In this document: one piece after another, positions 1-8,067 of the stretch
How the letters are laid out: every line of letters starts with the position of its first letter
How positions within the stretch are numbered: position 1 is the stretch's first letter
Assembly: GCA_905372865.1 (NCBI GenBank)
Contig: CAJPQT010000034.1
Coordinates: 1 to 11,937, forward strand
Source of the DNA: an uncultured Centipeda sp.
Lineage (GTDB): Bacteria > Bacillota > Negativicutes > Selenomonadales > Selenomonadaceae
Reading direction: 5' to 3'
DNA: 11,937 bases
Position numbers and translations under genes: made by a program
Notes under the pieces: model-generated
Told to the model about the DNA's origin: nothing
Seen by the model: only the letters and a program-made list of their open reading frames with translations
Database searches by the model: none

Positions 1-3000
1 TAACGGTCAGCTTGTTGTTCTCCACTTTGTTGCCGACCTTTGTGCGGCCCGCCCACGCTTCGGTGTGGGTGCCGTCGCCTGCTGTGTAGGTCGCACCCGT
101 ATGGTTCTTGTACTGGTACCCTGCCGCACGTACTTCGGTGGTGTTGACCGAGGAGCCGAGCGTGTCAATGCTGAACTCGAAGTTCCCGCTGTTGACACTC
201 TTAATTCCTCCGTTTGCCGTATAGGTATTGACGCTGTTCTTCGTGAAGCTGATGCCCGCCGTATTCTGCATGAGCTTCAAATTGTAAGCTTCGTATGTGC
301 TGATCGGGCTGTTGAAGTTCGTCGCATCGACGGTGAGCTTGCCCCAGTCGAGGTTGTTCGTTGCCGTACCTGCATTGAGTGTCAGCATGGGATGCGCGGG
401 GTTCAGCGCATTGCTGTTGATGTTGAACTTCAGGTTCTCGAAGTTCCCGATGTTGCCCGCTGTCGCGTTCGTGTTGACGTTCAGGGTGTTGCCCGTATCC
501 GTCGCCTTGTTGCCGCCGTAGATGGTGCCGCCGATCGCCGAACCTGCCGTGATGCTGTGCGTGCCATCGCCAAGATTTACGGTGTTGCCCGTCGTATTGC
601 CGGAGCCGTTCGTAAAGCCGCCGTAGACGTTGCCGGTGACCGAGCCGCCGGCGAAGGTGACGGTGTTGTCCGTTGCGCTGCCCGTTGCTGCGGCATGCGT
701 CAGCGCTGCACCATAGACCGTGCCATTCACGGTGCCGGCGTTGATGGTCACTTCGTTCTTGGTCGCGCTGCCCGTCTTGGTCTTGACCTCTGCGCCATAG
801 GCGTTCGCGGTCTGTGCACCGGTGTTCAGGATGAGTTTGTTCTCTGCCGCATCGCCCGTGGTGCCCGGAACGGTGGTGTTTTCAACCATGCCGCCGCGCG
901 CATTGAGCGTCGCGCTGCCGCCCGTGAGCGTCAGCTTGTTTTTCTGTACCTTATTGCCGATGATGGAACGTCCGCCCCATGCATCCGTGGCTGTGCCGCC
1001 CGCATAGTTCGTGGTGTTGTTCTGGAAGCGGTAACCCTTGAGGTAGACGTTCTGTGTGGTGGCAAGGTTGCCGTCGGTCGTGATGTCCGCCTCGTAGTCG
1101 TTTGTGTGGATGCGTCCGCGCGTTCCCGTGGGTGTATAGTTGCTGAGGTTGATGTTGTTGCTGTTGTGCATGAGTGTCAGGATGCGGTCACTCGTGGCAC
1201 TGGAATTCAGGTTGTCGAGGTTGTCGACGTGGAGTTTCGTCCAGTCAAAGTTCGTAGCACCGGTTGTCAGCGTCAAAAGGGTGTCGCCCACCGTGATGTG
1301 GGTGCTCGTCGCCTTGAAGTTGATCTTGTCGAAGTTGGCGATGTTCCTCGCCGTGGCGCTGTCGTAGACGTTGAGTGTGTTGTCCGCTGCGGCCGCCTTG
1401 TTGCCGCCGTAGATGGTGCCAATGGTGGTACCCGAGGCGACGGCATCCGCCGCGCTGCCGAGGTTGACGGTGTTGCCCGTGGTGGCTCCCGTCCCTGCCG
1501 TAAAGCCGCCGTAGACATCGCCCATCGTGCCGCCCGTGATGGTGATGGTGTTGCCCGTGGCATCTCCCGTCGCCGAGGCATGAGAAAGATACCCGCCGTG
1601 CACAGTGCCGCTGACCGTGCCGCCGGAGATATTGACCTTGTTGCCCGTTGCGTTTCCGCTTTGCACGGAGGTAAAACCGCCGTAGATGTTACGCACGGAG
1701 GAACCCGCTTTGAGGTTGACGGTGTTGCTCGTGCTGTTGAACTTTGCCGGAGCAGTCGTGCCCGTGCCCGCGGTCCAGCCGCCGTAGGCATCACGATGGC
1801 TCGTGCCGTTGATGGTGAGATTGTTGTTGGTGGTTGTGTTGCCGATGACGGAGCGTCCTGCCCAGACATCCTTCGTCGTATCGCTGGTCGTCGGCGTGAC
1901 GTTTGCATCCTTGAACTGGTAGCCGCCGAAGAGGATCTGCTTTGCCGTCCCAGTGCCGGTGTCGGTGTCAATGGTGTATTCGTGTGTCCCCGTGGAGGAA
2001 ATTTCCTTCGCACGGATGTAGTCCGGAATGCTAATGCCCGTCATATTCTGCATGAGGACAGATGTCCCGCTCGGTGCACTTCCCGTATGCTTGAATTTGT
2101 TCCAGCCGATGGTGGTTACAGCCCCGCCCGTGAGGTTCAGCATGGGATTTGCCTGATTAAAGGTGCTGTTGAAGTTGAAGTTCACCATGCCGAAATTGGC
2201 GATGTTGCCCGCCGTGGCATTGGTATTGACGTTCAGGACGTTATCGGTGTCCGCCGCCTGATTGCCGCCGTAGATGGTACCCGTGACGGTGGTGACGGCA
2301 TTCGTTGTGCCATTGCCGAGGTTCACGGTGTTGCCTGTGGTGGCTCCCGATGCGGTGTGTCCGCCGTAGACGTTGCCGCCGACAGAGCCGCCTTCGAGCT
2401 TGATCTTGCTGCCCGTGGCGCTGCCTGCTCCTGCAGCAACGGCACTGCCGTAGACGCTGCCGCCGATCGTGCCGCCCGTAATCTTGACTTCGCTCGCCGA
2501 GAGGGCGCCGCTGCCTGCCGTGCGCGCACCATAAAGAGACCCGGTCAGGGCGCCGCCGGTCATTTCGGCTTTGTTCTTGGTCCCTGTGCCCGTGCCTGCC
2601 GCATCCGAAATCTCTGCACCATAAGCAGAGCCGCTGATGCTGCCGCCCGTGATCTTGATGGTATTCTCTTCGGCACTTCCGCCCTTTGGCGTTACCTTTG
2701 CGCCATAGGCGTTGGTGAGCGTGCCGCCCGTGACTTCGAGCGTGTTCTTCTTGGCATCGCCCGTTGTTTTATAGGTGCCGTCGCTGTTGTGCTTTTTGTT
2801 TTCGACCAGTCCGCCGTATGCGTTCACGGCATTGCCTGTGAATGCCAGTTTGTTGTTGGTGACGGTCTGTCCGCTCGCGGTGCGTCCCGCCCAAGCTTCC
2901 GGATGGCTCGTTGTTTCGCTGTACGCCGCGCTCGTATGGTCCTTGAACTGGAAGCCGTCGATGTAGACGTCCTGTCCTGCGGTTCCCGTATGATTGTCCG

Positions 3001-5161
3001 TGTCGATGATGTATTCGAGGTTGCCGACAATCTTTTCTTTTGCACCATACGGCGCATAGTTGCTGAAGGTGATGCCGGAGCCGTTGTGCATGGCCTTGAA
3101 GAGGTGTTTCTCGTAGGTGCTCGGCGTGAAGGTGGTGCTGCCGGGGTTCACTTCGACCCCTGCCCAGTCAAGACCTGTGGTCGCACCGCCGCCGATGGTA
3201 AGGAGCGTGTTCGGTGTCGGTTGGCTGACAACGGTGGTGCTGTTGAGGTTGAACACGGTCTTGCCAAAGTTCTGAACGCCGCGTGCCGTGATGTTCTGCG
3301 TGTTGACGTTCAGCGTGTTGCCGGTCATGACGTCGCTCGCAGAGCCGCTCGATGCGCCGCCGTAGATGAAGGTGTTATTCAAAGTGGGCGCGTTAAACGT
3401 GCCGTCACTCTTGCCGAGGTTGACGGTGTTGCCCGTTGCCTTGCCCGTGCCGTTCGTGTAGCCGCCGTAGATTTCATTGTTGCCGTCGAAGGTGCCGTTC
3501 TCGATGTTGATGGTGTTGCCCTTGGCGTCACCGTCCGATGTGCGGTTCGGCGTCACCTGCGTATTCGTCGCGATGTAGCCGCCGTAGACCTTGCCGCCTG
3601 CATCCACCGTGCCGCCGGTGATGTTGACCGTGTTGTTCTTCGCGTCGGCTTTCGCGGCGGGATCGTTCGCAAGATCGACGGCCGATGCCGTGAGGCCTGT
3701 CGTGTAACCGGCGTAGGCATTCGTTACCGTGCCACCGGCGTTGAGGTTCAGCGTGTTGTAATCCGAGCCGCCCTTGAGCGCGTTCGTATAGCCGGCGCGC
3801 GCGTTCGTGTAGCTGACGGGCACATGCGCGGACGTCTCCTGAATGGTCAGCGTGTTGTGATTCGTCGTGTTGCCATACTTCGAATATCCCGCATGGATGT
3901 CTACACCGCTCACCGTCGGTGTTTCCGTTGCGTTCTGGAACCGGTCACCGTCGAGGGAGATTTGGGACACAGTAACTGTTCCCGTTCCGGTTGTATTGGC
4001 GAATTTACCAAACTCGTAGTCACCTACATTTTCGATGAGCGACGGCGCATAGCCTTGAATAGTAAAGTTACCGCCACTTGACGCCAGTGTCAGGGTCGGT
4101 TTATTAATATTGTTATTTGCCAAGCGTGTGACCCACGCATCCAAACCGTCGACAGTAATATTCCCCCAATCGAAACTATTTGCCCCGGCTCCAAAGGTCG
4201 TGGTAAGCATCGTATCCCCAGAGTCTATTCCTGCCCCAAGAACAAACTTCATTTTCTCAAAGTTAAAGACTGAAGTTATTAGATTGTTTTTTGATTTTAC
4301 TTGTAGCGTATTTCCTGTTATTGCATCAGCTGTAGGTTCCTCGCTATACCCACCATACAAATTGCCAGCAGCATGCCCGGGTCCAATAGGCCATCCCGAT
4401 GTAACAGTTCCTTCAAGTGTAACGGTATTGCCTGTCGCATTTCCCTTCTTTGCATATCCTCCATATCCACTAGCTGGACCATAGAAATCATATGCCCCAA
4501 ACGATATGGTCTTAAAAACAAGTTCATTCCCTGTTGCATCCAGTCCATTTGTATTTGATGTAGTCAGGGATTGGTTATATCCTCCATATACACCTTTATT
4601 AGATTCCCATGAGCTCCCTCCTGCTATCGTTAGCTTATTATCTCGGACATGATTCCCAAGTGTCGATTTACCGCCGTATGAGCCGCTCGGGGAGGTACTC
4701 ACTGTCACTTGTCCATTTTTAAACTGGCTTGCATCAAAATAAATCTCCGTCGCATTTGGGGAGCCATTTGCATCGGAATTCAACCCATATTCAACGTTCT
4801 CCTCAGTTACATTCCATGGATGACCATTGAGAGATAATGCTCCTTTAGACAAAGTTACTCGTTTAGAGCCAGGCGTATTCCTCATCGCCGCCTTTGCCCA
4901 ATCAATAGCCCCTTCGACTGTAATATTCCCCCAATCGAAACTATTTGCCCCAGCCCCAAAGGTCGTGGTAAGCATCGTATCTCCAGGGTCTATTCCTGCC
5001 CCAAGAACAAACTTCATTTTCTCAAAGTTAAAGACTGAAGATATTAGATTGTTTTTTGATTTTACTTGTAGCGTATTTCCTGTTATTGCATCAGCTGTAG
5101 GTTCCTCGCTATACCCACCATACAAATTGCCAACAGCATGCCCAGAAGGCCCAATATTCGG
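1..5161 (-). CDS. Giant modular surface adhesin, partial at both ends; 5' end missing, probably a pseudogene or silent cassette
   Basis: Read on the minus strand (codons beginning at positions equal to 1 modulo 3), this frame has no stop codon from 5263 down to the left edge. The translation is a Gly/Asn/Thr-rich repetitive protein with motifs such as ATGNTVNLG, IYGGN, VYGGYT, EAWAGR and NKLTLTGG, repeated in modules of about 0.8-1 kb. This style is typical of large secreted or outer-membrane adhesins of Selenomonas-like Negativicutes, probably beta-solenoid. The C-terminus, where an anchor or beta-barrel would be, lies outside the window. At the 5' side, adhesin-like sequence ends near NIGPSGHAVGNLYGGY. 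Between it and an in-frame stop at 5264-5266 there is no ATG; the only alternatives (GTG at 5251, TTG at 5263) lack a ribosome-binding site and lie inside the opposite-strand gene. The first in-frame ATG is internal, in EKMKF. The gene therefore seems beheaded, apparently by the mobile sequence beginning near 5160. The long stop-free frame argues for recent loss or for use as a recombination donor. Exact function is unknown. Confidence 0.75.
43..4690 (-). repeat. Tandem protein-coding modules of about 0.8-1 kb within the adhesin
   Basis: The adhesin is built from at least six diverged modules. A convenient landmark is the WAGR-type motif (or its variants HAGYS and SYGGKS) followed by an NxLTI/NKLTL strand, found near 50, 970, 1860, 2890, 3890 and 4665. 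Within each module the order is similar: a GGN or GGAS stretch with NTLNVNT, then NFxxxxFNxNST, a Trp-containing strand (DWGKLTV, GWNKF), an LMQN/LMHN-type strand, an EYxIDT strand, then the WAGR block and several short GGY/NTV units. The modules are related at protein level but visibly diverged in DNA, except for the 230-bp pair listed separately. Confidence 0.7.
4149..4378 (-). repeat. Direct repeat copy A, partner at 4914-5143
   Basis: This 230-bp stretch matches 4914-5143 at all but 7 positions by my count, a constant offset of 765 bp (255 codons, so in frame). On the minus strand both copies encode AVGN/AAGN-LYGGYSEEP, then TGNTLQVKSKNN, VFNFEKMKFVLGAG and FDWGNITV. The near identity contrasts with the strong divergence of the other modules and points to recent duplication or gene conversion. 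Confidence 0.93.
4914..5143 (-). repeat. Direct repeat copy B, partner at 4149-4378
   Basis: This is the second copy of the 230-bp in-frame repeat. It lies at the very 5' end of the remaining adhesin sequence. Just beyond it the two copies diverge (an extra codon, then unrelated sequence), and within about 15 bp the adhesin character is lost at the presumed insertion-sequence end. Confidence 0.93.
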
Positions 5162-5164
5162 CTC

Positions 5165-5198
5165 TATAATAAATGTTGTGGAGATACAAATTGTATCT
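5165..5198 (+). promoter_or_regulatory. Possible promoter -10 box with a palindromic operator downstream
   Basis: TATAAT at 5165-5170 is a perfect -10 hexamer, but no good -35 box is visible at 16-18 bp upstream, so the promoter is tentative. Starting 11 bp downstream is a palindrome with 8-bp arms around one base: AGATACAA, A, TTGTATCT (5182-5198). It would overlap the early transcribed region, a usual place for a repressor operator. The next gene encodes an XRE-type helix-turn-helix protein that could bind it; autoregulation is an inference. Confidence 0.4.
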
Positions 5199-5237
5199 TC
5201 GCAGCATTTATTTTTTTGCCCGGAAAGAGGTGAGAAT

Positions 5238-5729
5238 ATGATAAAGCCCACGGAGTTTGTCAACTATGTTGATAGACTCCCTGATGATTGTGTGGAGAGC
5301 ATGACGGATGGAGAGGTACATTTTCATCTGCCGCATCCGGGGCATATCACCTGCCCTTTTTGCAGATCAACCCATATCGGCGTACATCAGTACCGTCCAC
5401 AGGTGTTGCGTGGAATCCCGGGGGCGACTAAGAGATACGTTTACAATCGGCGACGCTATCGTTGCCACGATTGCGGGAAGACGTTTGTAGAGGAGAGTCC
5501 TTTTCTTGCTTCTTTCCAGCGTCGTATTGGAAACCGTCTGCGGCAGATTCGGGCACGAAAGAAACTGTCACAGCGAGAGGTCATAGAATCAATCGGCATT
5601 CCGTTTCATCTGTATGTCAAATATGAAGATGATGTCGAGCCGGAGATTCCGTCAACATTGGTTGCTATGAAAATAGCTGAATGCCTCGGCACAGATGTGC
5701 TTGATATATGGGGAGATCAGCTAAAGTGA
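5238..5729 (+). CDS. ISL3-type zinc ribbon fused to an XRE helix-turn-helix domain
   Basis: This encodes 163 residues. The ATG at 5238 follows AAAGAGGTGAG, a good ribosome-binding site; the open frame upstream belongs to antisense adhesin sequence and is not used. Residues 1-95 match the N-terminal part of ISL3-family transposases: a leader, then CPFC (C39, C42) and CHDC (C76, C79) zinc ligands around a basic NRRRYRC segment, ending in GKTFVEESPFL. Instead of the transposase helix-turn-helix and DDE catalytic domain, residues 97-163 look like an XRE/Cro domain (IGNRLRQIRARKKLSQREV ... YVKYEDDVEPEIPS ... KIAECLGTDVLDIW). A role as a DNA-binding regulator, perhaps of its own promoter or of insertion-sequence ends, is inferred. 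It lies opposite and adjacent to the beheaded adhesin. A weak hairpin (AAAAATC, loop ATAG, GATTTTT; 5729-5746) overlaps the stop codon. Confidence 0.8.
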   Translation: MIKPTEFVNYVDRLPDDCVESMTDGEVHFHLPHPGHITCPFCRSTHIGVHQYRPQVLRGIPGATKRYVYNRRRYRCHDCGKTFVEESPFLASFQRRIGNRLRQIRARKKLSQREVIESIGIPFHLYVKYEDDVEPEIPSTLVAMKIAECLGTDVLDIWGDQLK

Positions 5730-5800
5730 AAAATCATAGGATTTTTTGGTGTTGTTTCTCTGATATGCTAGAGGAACACAGAACAGAATCCCGTTCAGCC

Positions 5801-5840
5801 CCAAAAGAAAAATGCTGCCAGCGGACACTGACAGCATTTT
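5801..5840 (-). terminator. Rho-independent terminator, strongest in the minus direction
   Basis: An inverted repeat pairs AAAATGCTG (5809-5817) with CAGCATTTT (5832-5840). After one mismatch it continues with CAG (5819-5821) and CTG (5828-5830) around loop CGGACA. On the minus strand the stem is followed by TTTTTCTTTT, a good U-tract; on the plus strand there are only the four Ts of the stem. It could end plus transcripts of the zinc-ribbon gene, but it is better suited to ending a leftward transcript coming from the parA leader. No protein gene on the minus strand ends here. Confidence 0.65.
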
Positions 5841-5843
5841 GAT

Positions 5844-5917
5844 GAAAGTCTGCACGAAACAGATCATCGCTCATCTGAGTATAGCAGACTTTCGCAATAG
5901 GAACAATAGCGAAAGGA
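5844..5917 (+). promoter_or_regulatory. Structured parA leader with competing hairpins over the ribosome-binding site
   Basis: GAAAGTCTGC (5844-5853) pairs perfectly with GCAGACTTTC (5884-5893). Nested inside is a second stem, CAGAT (5860-5864) with ATCTG (5873-5877). Alternatively, CTTTCGC (5889-5895) pairs with GCGAAAG (5909-5915), which covers the parA ribosome-binding site GAAAGGA (5911-5917). Bases 5889-5893 are shared, so the two foldings exclude each other: the first would free the ribosome-binding site and the second would hide it. The same repeats could instead be DNA operators for ParA or ParB. Confidence 0.5.
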
Positions 5918-5926
5918 CTGATTTTT

Positions 5927-6688
5927 ATGAAAACCATATCCCTCATCAACAAAAAGGGCGGCGTAGGAAAGACGACGATTACGGTCAATCTTGCCTATGC
6001 TCTTGCGGAGAGCTGCGATCTGCGCGTCTTGGTTGTCGATAACGACGATCAAGGCAACGCGACGCAGTTTTTTGACGTGCATCCGGAGCGGACGATTGCA
6101 GATGTCTTGACCGGCGCACTGCCGATCCGTGCTGCAATCGCATCGACCAGGTATCCGACAATCGATCTTCTCCCCAGTGATGAGCGGTTGCTTGACGCCA
6201 ATGTGACGGTTATCAAGGACGAGAACATCGTGCAGCAGTCCATTCTTGGGAATGCGCTGCGCAGCATCGATGACGAATATGATATTTGTCTGATCGATAA
6301 TCCCCCGACGATTAACGCATCTGTTATCAACGCATTGACGGCCAGCGATGACGTAATCATTGTGACGACGCCCGATCTGTACGGTATTCGCGGCGTCGAA
6401 CAGATGATTACGTACATTGAAGCAATCAAAGCAGACTACAATCCCGCGCTGCATTTTCGTGGATGTCTTCTCAATAAGTTTTCCCCCACGCCGCACGGCT
6501 TTCGTGTTCTTGCAAAAATGCGCAAGGATATTCCGTTGTTTACAACACGCATCCGCTATACGAAGGATAAGCCGGAAGCATCGGCAGAGGAACACAGGAG
6601 TATCTATGAATATTCGCCGACATGCGGCTTTGCGCTTGACCTTGTTCGATTCCTGAAAGAACTCCTTGAGATGGAGGGGGAAGTCTGA
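5927..6688 (+). CDS. parA: ParA-family partition ATPase
   Basis: This is a 253-residue ParA/Soj-type ATPase, the usual length for the short class without an N-terminal DNA-binding domain. ATP hydrolysis on nucleoid DNA, stimulated by ParB, drives plasmid segregation in this family. Visible motifs are the deviant Walker A KGGVGKTT (residues 10-17, with the signature lysine K10), the Walker A' region VLVVDNDDQGNAT (34-46; most relatives have DPQ where this has DDQ), and Walker B CLIDNPP (121-127). The start at 5927 follows GAAAGGA with a 9-base gap, inside the structured leader. The stop overlaps the parB start (TGATG), indicating translational coupling. A 243-codon open frame on the opposite strand is a shadow. 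Confidence 0.95.
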   Translation: MKTISLINKKGGVGKTTITVNLAYALAESCDLRVLVVDNDDQGNATQFFDVHPERTIADVLTGALPIRAAIASTRYPTIDLLPSDERLLDANVTVIKDENIVQQSILGNALRSIDDEYDICLIDNPPTINASVINALTASDDVIIVTTPDLYGIRGVEQMITYIEAIKADYNPALHFRGCLLNKFSPTPHGFRVLAKMRKDIPLFTTRIRYTKDKPEASAEEHRSIYEYSPTCGFALDLVRFLKELLEMEGEV

Positions 6689-7737
6689 TGAAAAAGCAGA
6701 ATCCGGGGCTTATTGCAAAGCTCCTCAATAAGAACTCACAGCCGATCGGGCAGGGTGTCCATAATGGACACCCTGTCGAAGAAATCATTCTGCGAGACGT
6801 GCATGATCTTGTGCCGAATCCGAAAAATGCGTTCTACAGTACAGATAACATCGAGGAACTTGCTGCAATGATCGATCTTACGCAGCGGATCGAGCCGCTG
6901 ATTGTGAAGCCACATCCGGATGAAGAAGGAAAGTTCATGATTCTCAGCGGGCATCGACGTCGCCTTGCACAGCTCTATCGCCTTGAGCACGGCACGACGA
7001 ATGATCCGCGTGTGCCGACGATCGTTCGGGAAGTTGTGAACCCGCTGGAAGGTGTCATTACGTTACACGAGATGGAAATACTGAACATTGTGTTTCCAAA
7101 CAAGGGATCACGGCGCAATCTTTCCCCCACGGAAGAAGCGGCAGAGATTTTATACATCAAGCCGATCATTCGGAAAATTTACGACCAACAGAAAGCGTCA
7201 GGGGAGGTCACAGGGAAATTCCGGACTTTTTTTGCAAGTGTCTTGGGCATATCCGAAACGACGCTGCAGCGCAAAGAATCTATTGGTAAGTTATCCGATG
7301 CAGCAAAAGAGGCCGTCGAGGATGGACGTATGACAGCGACCGCCGCTGCCGAATTGTCAAGCCTGTCTGCAGATGCACAGGATGACGCTCTTGCCGTAAT
7401 CGATGAGGAAGGGATGCGCCCGACCGTTCAGGCGATTAAGGATCAGAAACGACCGCAGGAGCGGTCTGTTGAAACAATTCTTGAAGAAGTGGAAGGACAG
7501 GAGCGGTTGCCGATCGCAGAGAAACAGGACAAGGATTCCGTCGAGGATTCCACCGAAACCGTCCCGCCTCCGCTTAATTCTACGATTTCGAGTAGCGACT
7601 ACATGACGAATGAGGAAGCGTCTGAAATCCTTGTAAAACTGAAAATTGAACTTGGGAAAAAGGATCGCCACAGGGATGTTATTGCACTCACAATGGCACA
7701 AAACGCCCTGTGCTCACTGGATGATTGGATGATTTGA
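6688..7737 (+). CDS. parB: ParB-family partition protein
   Basis: This 349-residue protein fits the ParB family, which binds centromere-like parS sites, spreads as a CTP-dependent clamp and stimulates ParA. The N-terminal ParB/sulfiredoxin-fold domain spans about residues 31-120, with LVPNPKN (41-47), LTQRIEPLIVKP (64-75) and the conserved GHRRRLA box (88-94). A central helix-turn-helix follows (FASVLGISETTLQRKESIGKL, 182-202) with helical sequence after it. A charged linker (about 258-292) leads to a short C-terminal region that is probably for dimerisation. The ATG overlaps the parA stop. Codons 22-29 contain a perfect DNA inverted repeat (listed separately) that encodes an odd GVHNGHP segment just before the conserved domain. 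Confidence 0.93.
   Translation: MKKQNPGLIAKLLNKNSQPIGQGVHNGHPVEEIILRDVHDLVPNPKNAFYSTDNIEELAAMIDLTQRIEPLIVKPHPDEEGKFMILSGHRRRLAQLYRLEHGTTNDPRVPTIVREVVNPLEGVITLHEMEILNIVFPNKGSRRNLSPTEEAAEILYIKPIIRKIYDQQKASGEVTGKFRTFFASVLGISETTLQRKESIGKLSDAAKEAVEDGRMTATAAAELSSLSADAQDDALAVIDEEGMRPTVQAIKDQKRPQERSVETILEEVEGQERLPIAEKQDKDSVEDSTETVPPPLNSTISSSDYMTNEEASEILVKLKIELGKKDRHRDVIALTMAQNALCSLDDWMI
6751..6775. repeat. Inverted repeat in early parB, candidate parS-like site
   Basis: CAGGGTGTCC (6751-6760) and GGACACCCTG (6766-6775) form 10-bp perfect arms around ATAAT. The core GGTGTCC, 5 bases, GGACACC recurs exactly, including spacing, at 11196-11214. It could be a ParB binding site or an mRNA hairpin early in parB; both are inferences. 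Confidence 0.6.
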
Positions 7738-7776
7738 GGGATTATACTTGCATTCCAGATTAAAGGAGGAACACTA

Positions 7777-8040
7777 ATGAAAACAGAGGACATTTTACTG
7801 ATTATTGCAGTTACCGGGTTATCTATGGGTGTTTATCGAGCAGATGATGAGAAAGAAGCCCTAATCTACGCGGCGGGAATCATTACCATATTTCTGGGGC
7901 TGTTGATTCAAATTTATAACAAAAGCATGGAGGTAGGCGATTATCGTCTATTGGCACAGGTGATAATTATTACTTTTTGGGCTATTGTCATGCCATTTAT
8001 AAGCCCTTATGTATTCACATTCATACATTCTTTACACTGA
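7777..8040 (+). CDS. Small three-helix membrane protein of unknown function
   Basis: This encodes 87 residues and is preceded by a very strong ribosome-binding site, AAAGGAGGA (7762-7770). Hydrophobic stretches at about 5-20, 29-47 and 57-83 predict three membrane helices with short polar loops (RADDEKE and NKSMEVGDYR). There is no signal peptide cleavage site and I recognise no family motif. It lies 39 bp after parB and 27 bp before the DUF4406 gene, so it is probably part of the same transcript. The base composition is more AT-rich than in its neighbours. A role in entry exclusion or membrane-linked maintenance is possible but nothing in the sequence shows it. Confidence 0.75.
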   Translation: MKTEDILLIIAVTGLSMGVYRADDEKEALIYAAGIITIFLGLLIQIYNKSMEVGDYRLLAQVIIITFWAIVMPFISPYVFTFIHSLH

Positions 8041-8067
8041 AACACTTATAGGGAAGGTGAGTGAGCT

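Larger units (their letters stand above)
5160..5729 (+). mobile_element. Possible ISL3-family insertion-sequence remnant or derivative
   Basis: Adhesin homology stops at about 5155-5160, where GGCTCTATAATAAATGTTG begins. This resembles the GGxTCT-type terminal inverted repeats that I recall for ISL3-family elements. The first gene inside, 78 bp further on, starts with the ISL3-type transposase zinc ribbon. No DDE catalytic domain follows, and I could not find a matching inverted end or an 8-bp target duplication of CAATATTC on the right side before parA. The right boundary is therefore unknown; the end given is simply the stop codon of the gene. Confidence 0.45.

Noticed and set aside
1273..2013. 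246-codon minus-strand frame rich in Arg, Pro, Ser and Thr
   Set aside because: It is out of frame with the adhesin, low complexity, and has no ribosome-binding site; a shadow of the GC-rich repeats.
1..4080. Regularly spaced repeats as a CRISPR array
   Set aside because: The similar short strings are coding repeats (GNTVNLG, VYGGYT) with irregular spacing and divergence, in one open protein frame; no cas genes are present.
65..4081. 1,338-codon open frame on the plus strand
   Set aside because: It is the codon-aligned antisense of the adhesin frame. The minus-strand translation shows clear repeated motifs, while the plus translation is Val/Arg/Ala/Cys-rich without structure. The long frame follows from the lack of TTA, CTA and TCA codons in the real frame.
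4827..5237. N-terminal extension of the zinc-ribbon gene to a 300-codon protein
   Set aside because: The added part is antisense adhesin sequence. The ATG at 5238 has a proper ribosome-binding site and begins the ISL3-like homology.
5730..5926. Right-hand inverted end of the ISL3-like element
   Set aside because: I found no inverse match to GGCTCTATAATAAATG and no repeat of the 8 bp CAATATTC before parA, so no complete element is called.
5864..6595. 243-codon minus-strand frame opposite parA
   Set aside because: ParA motifs on the plus strand are unambiguous; the antisense frame has no family features.
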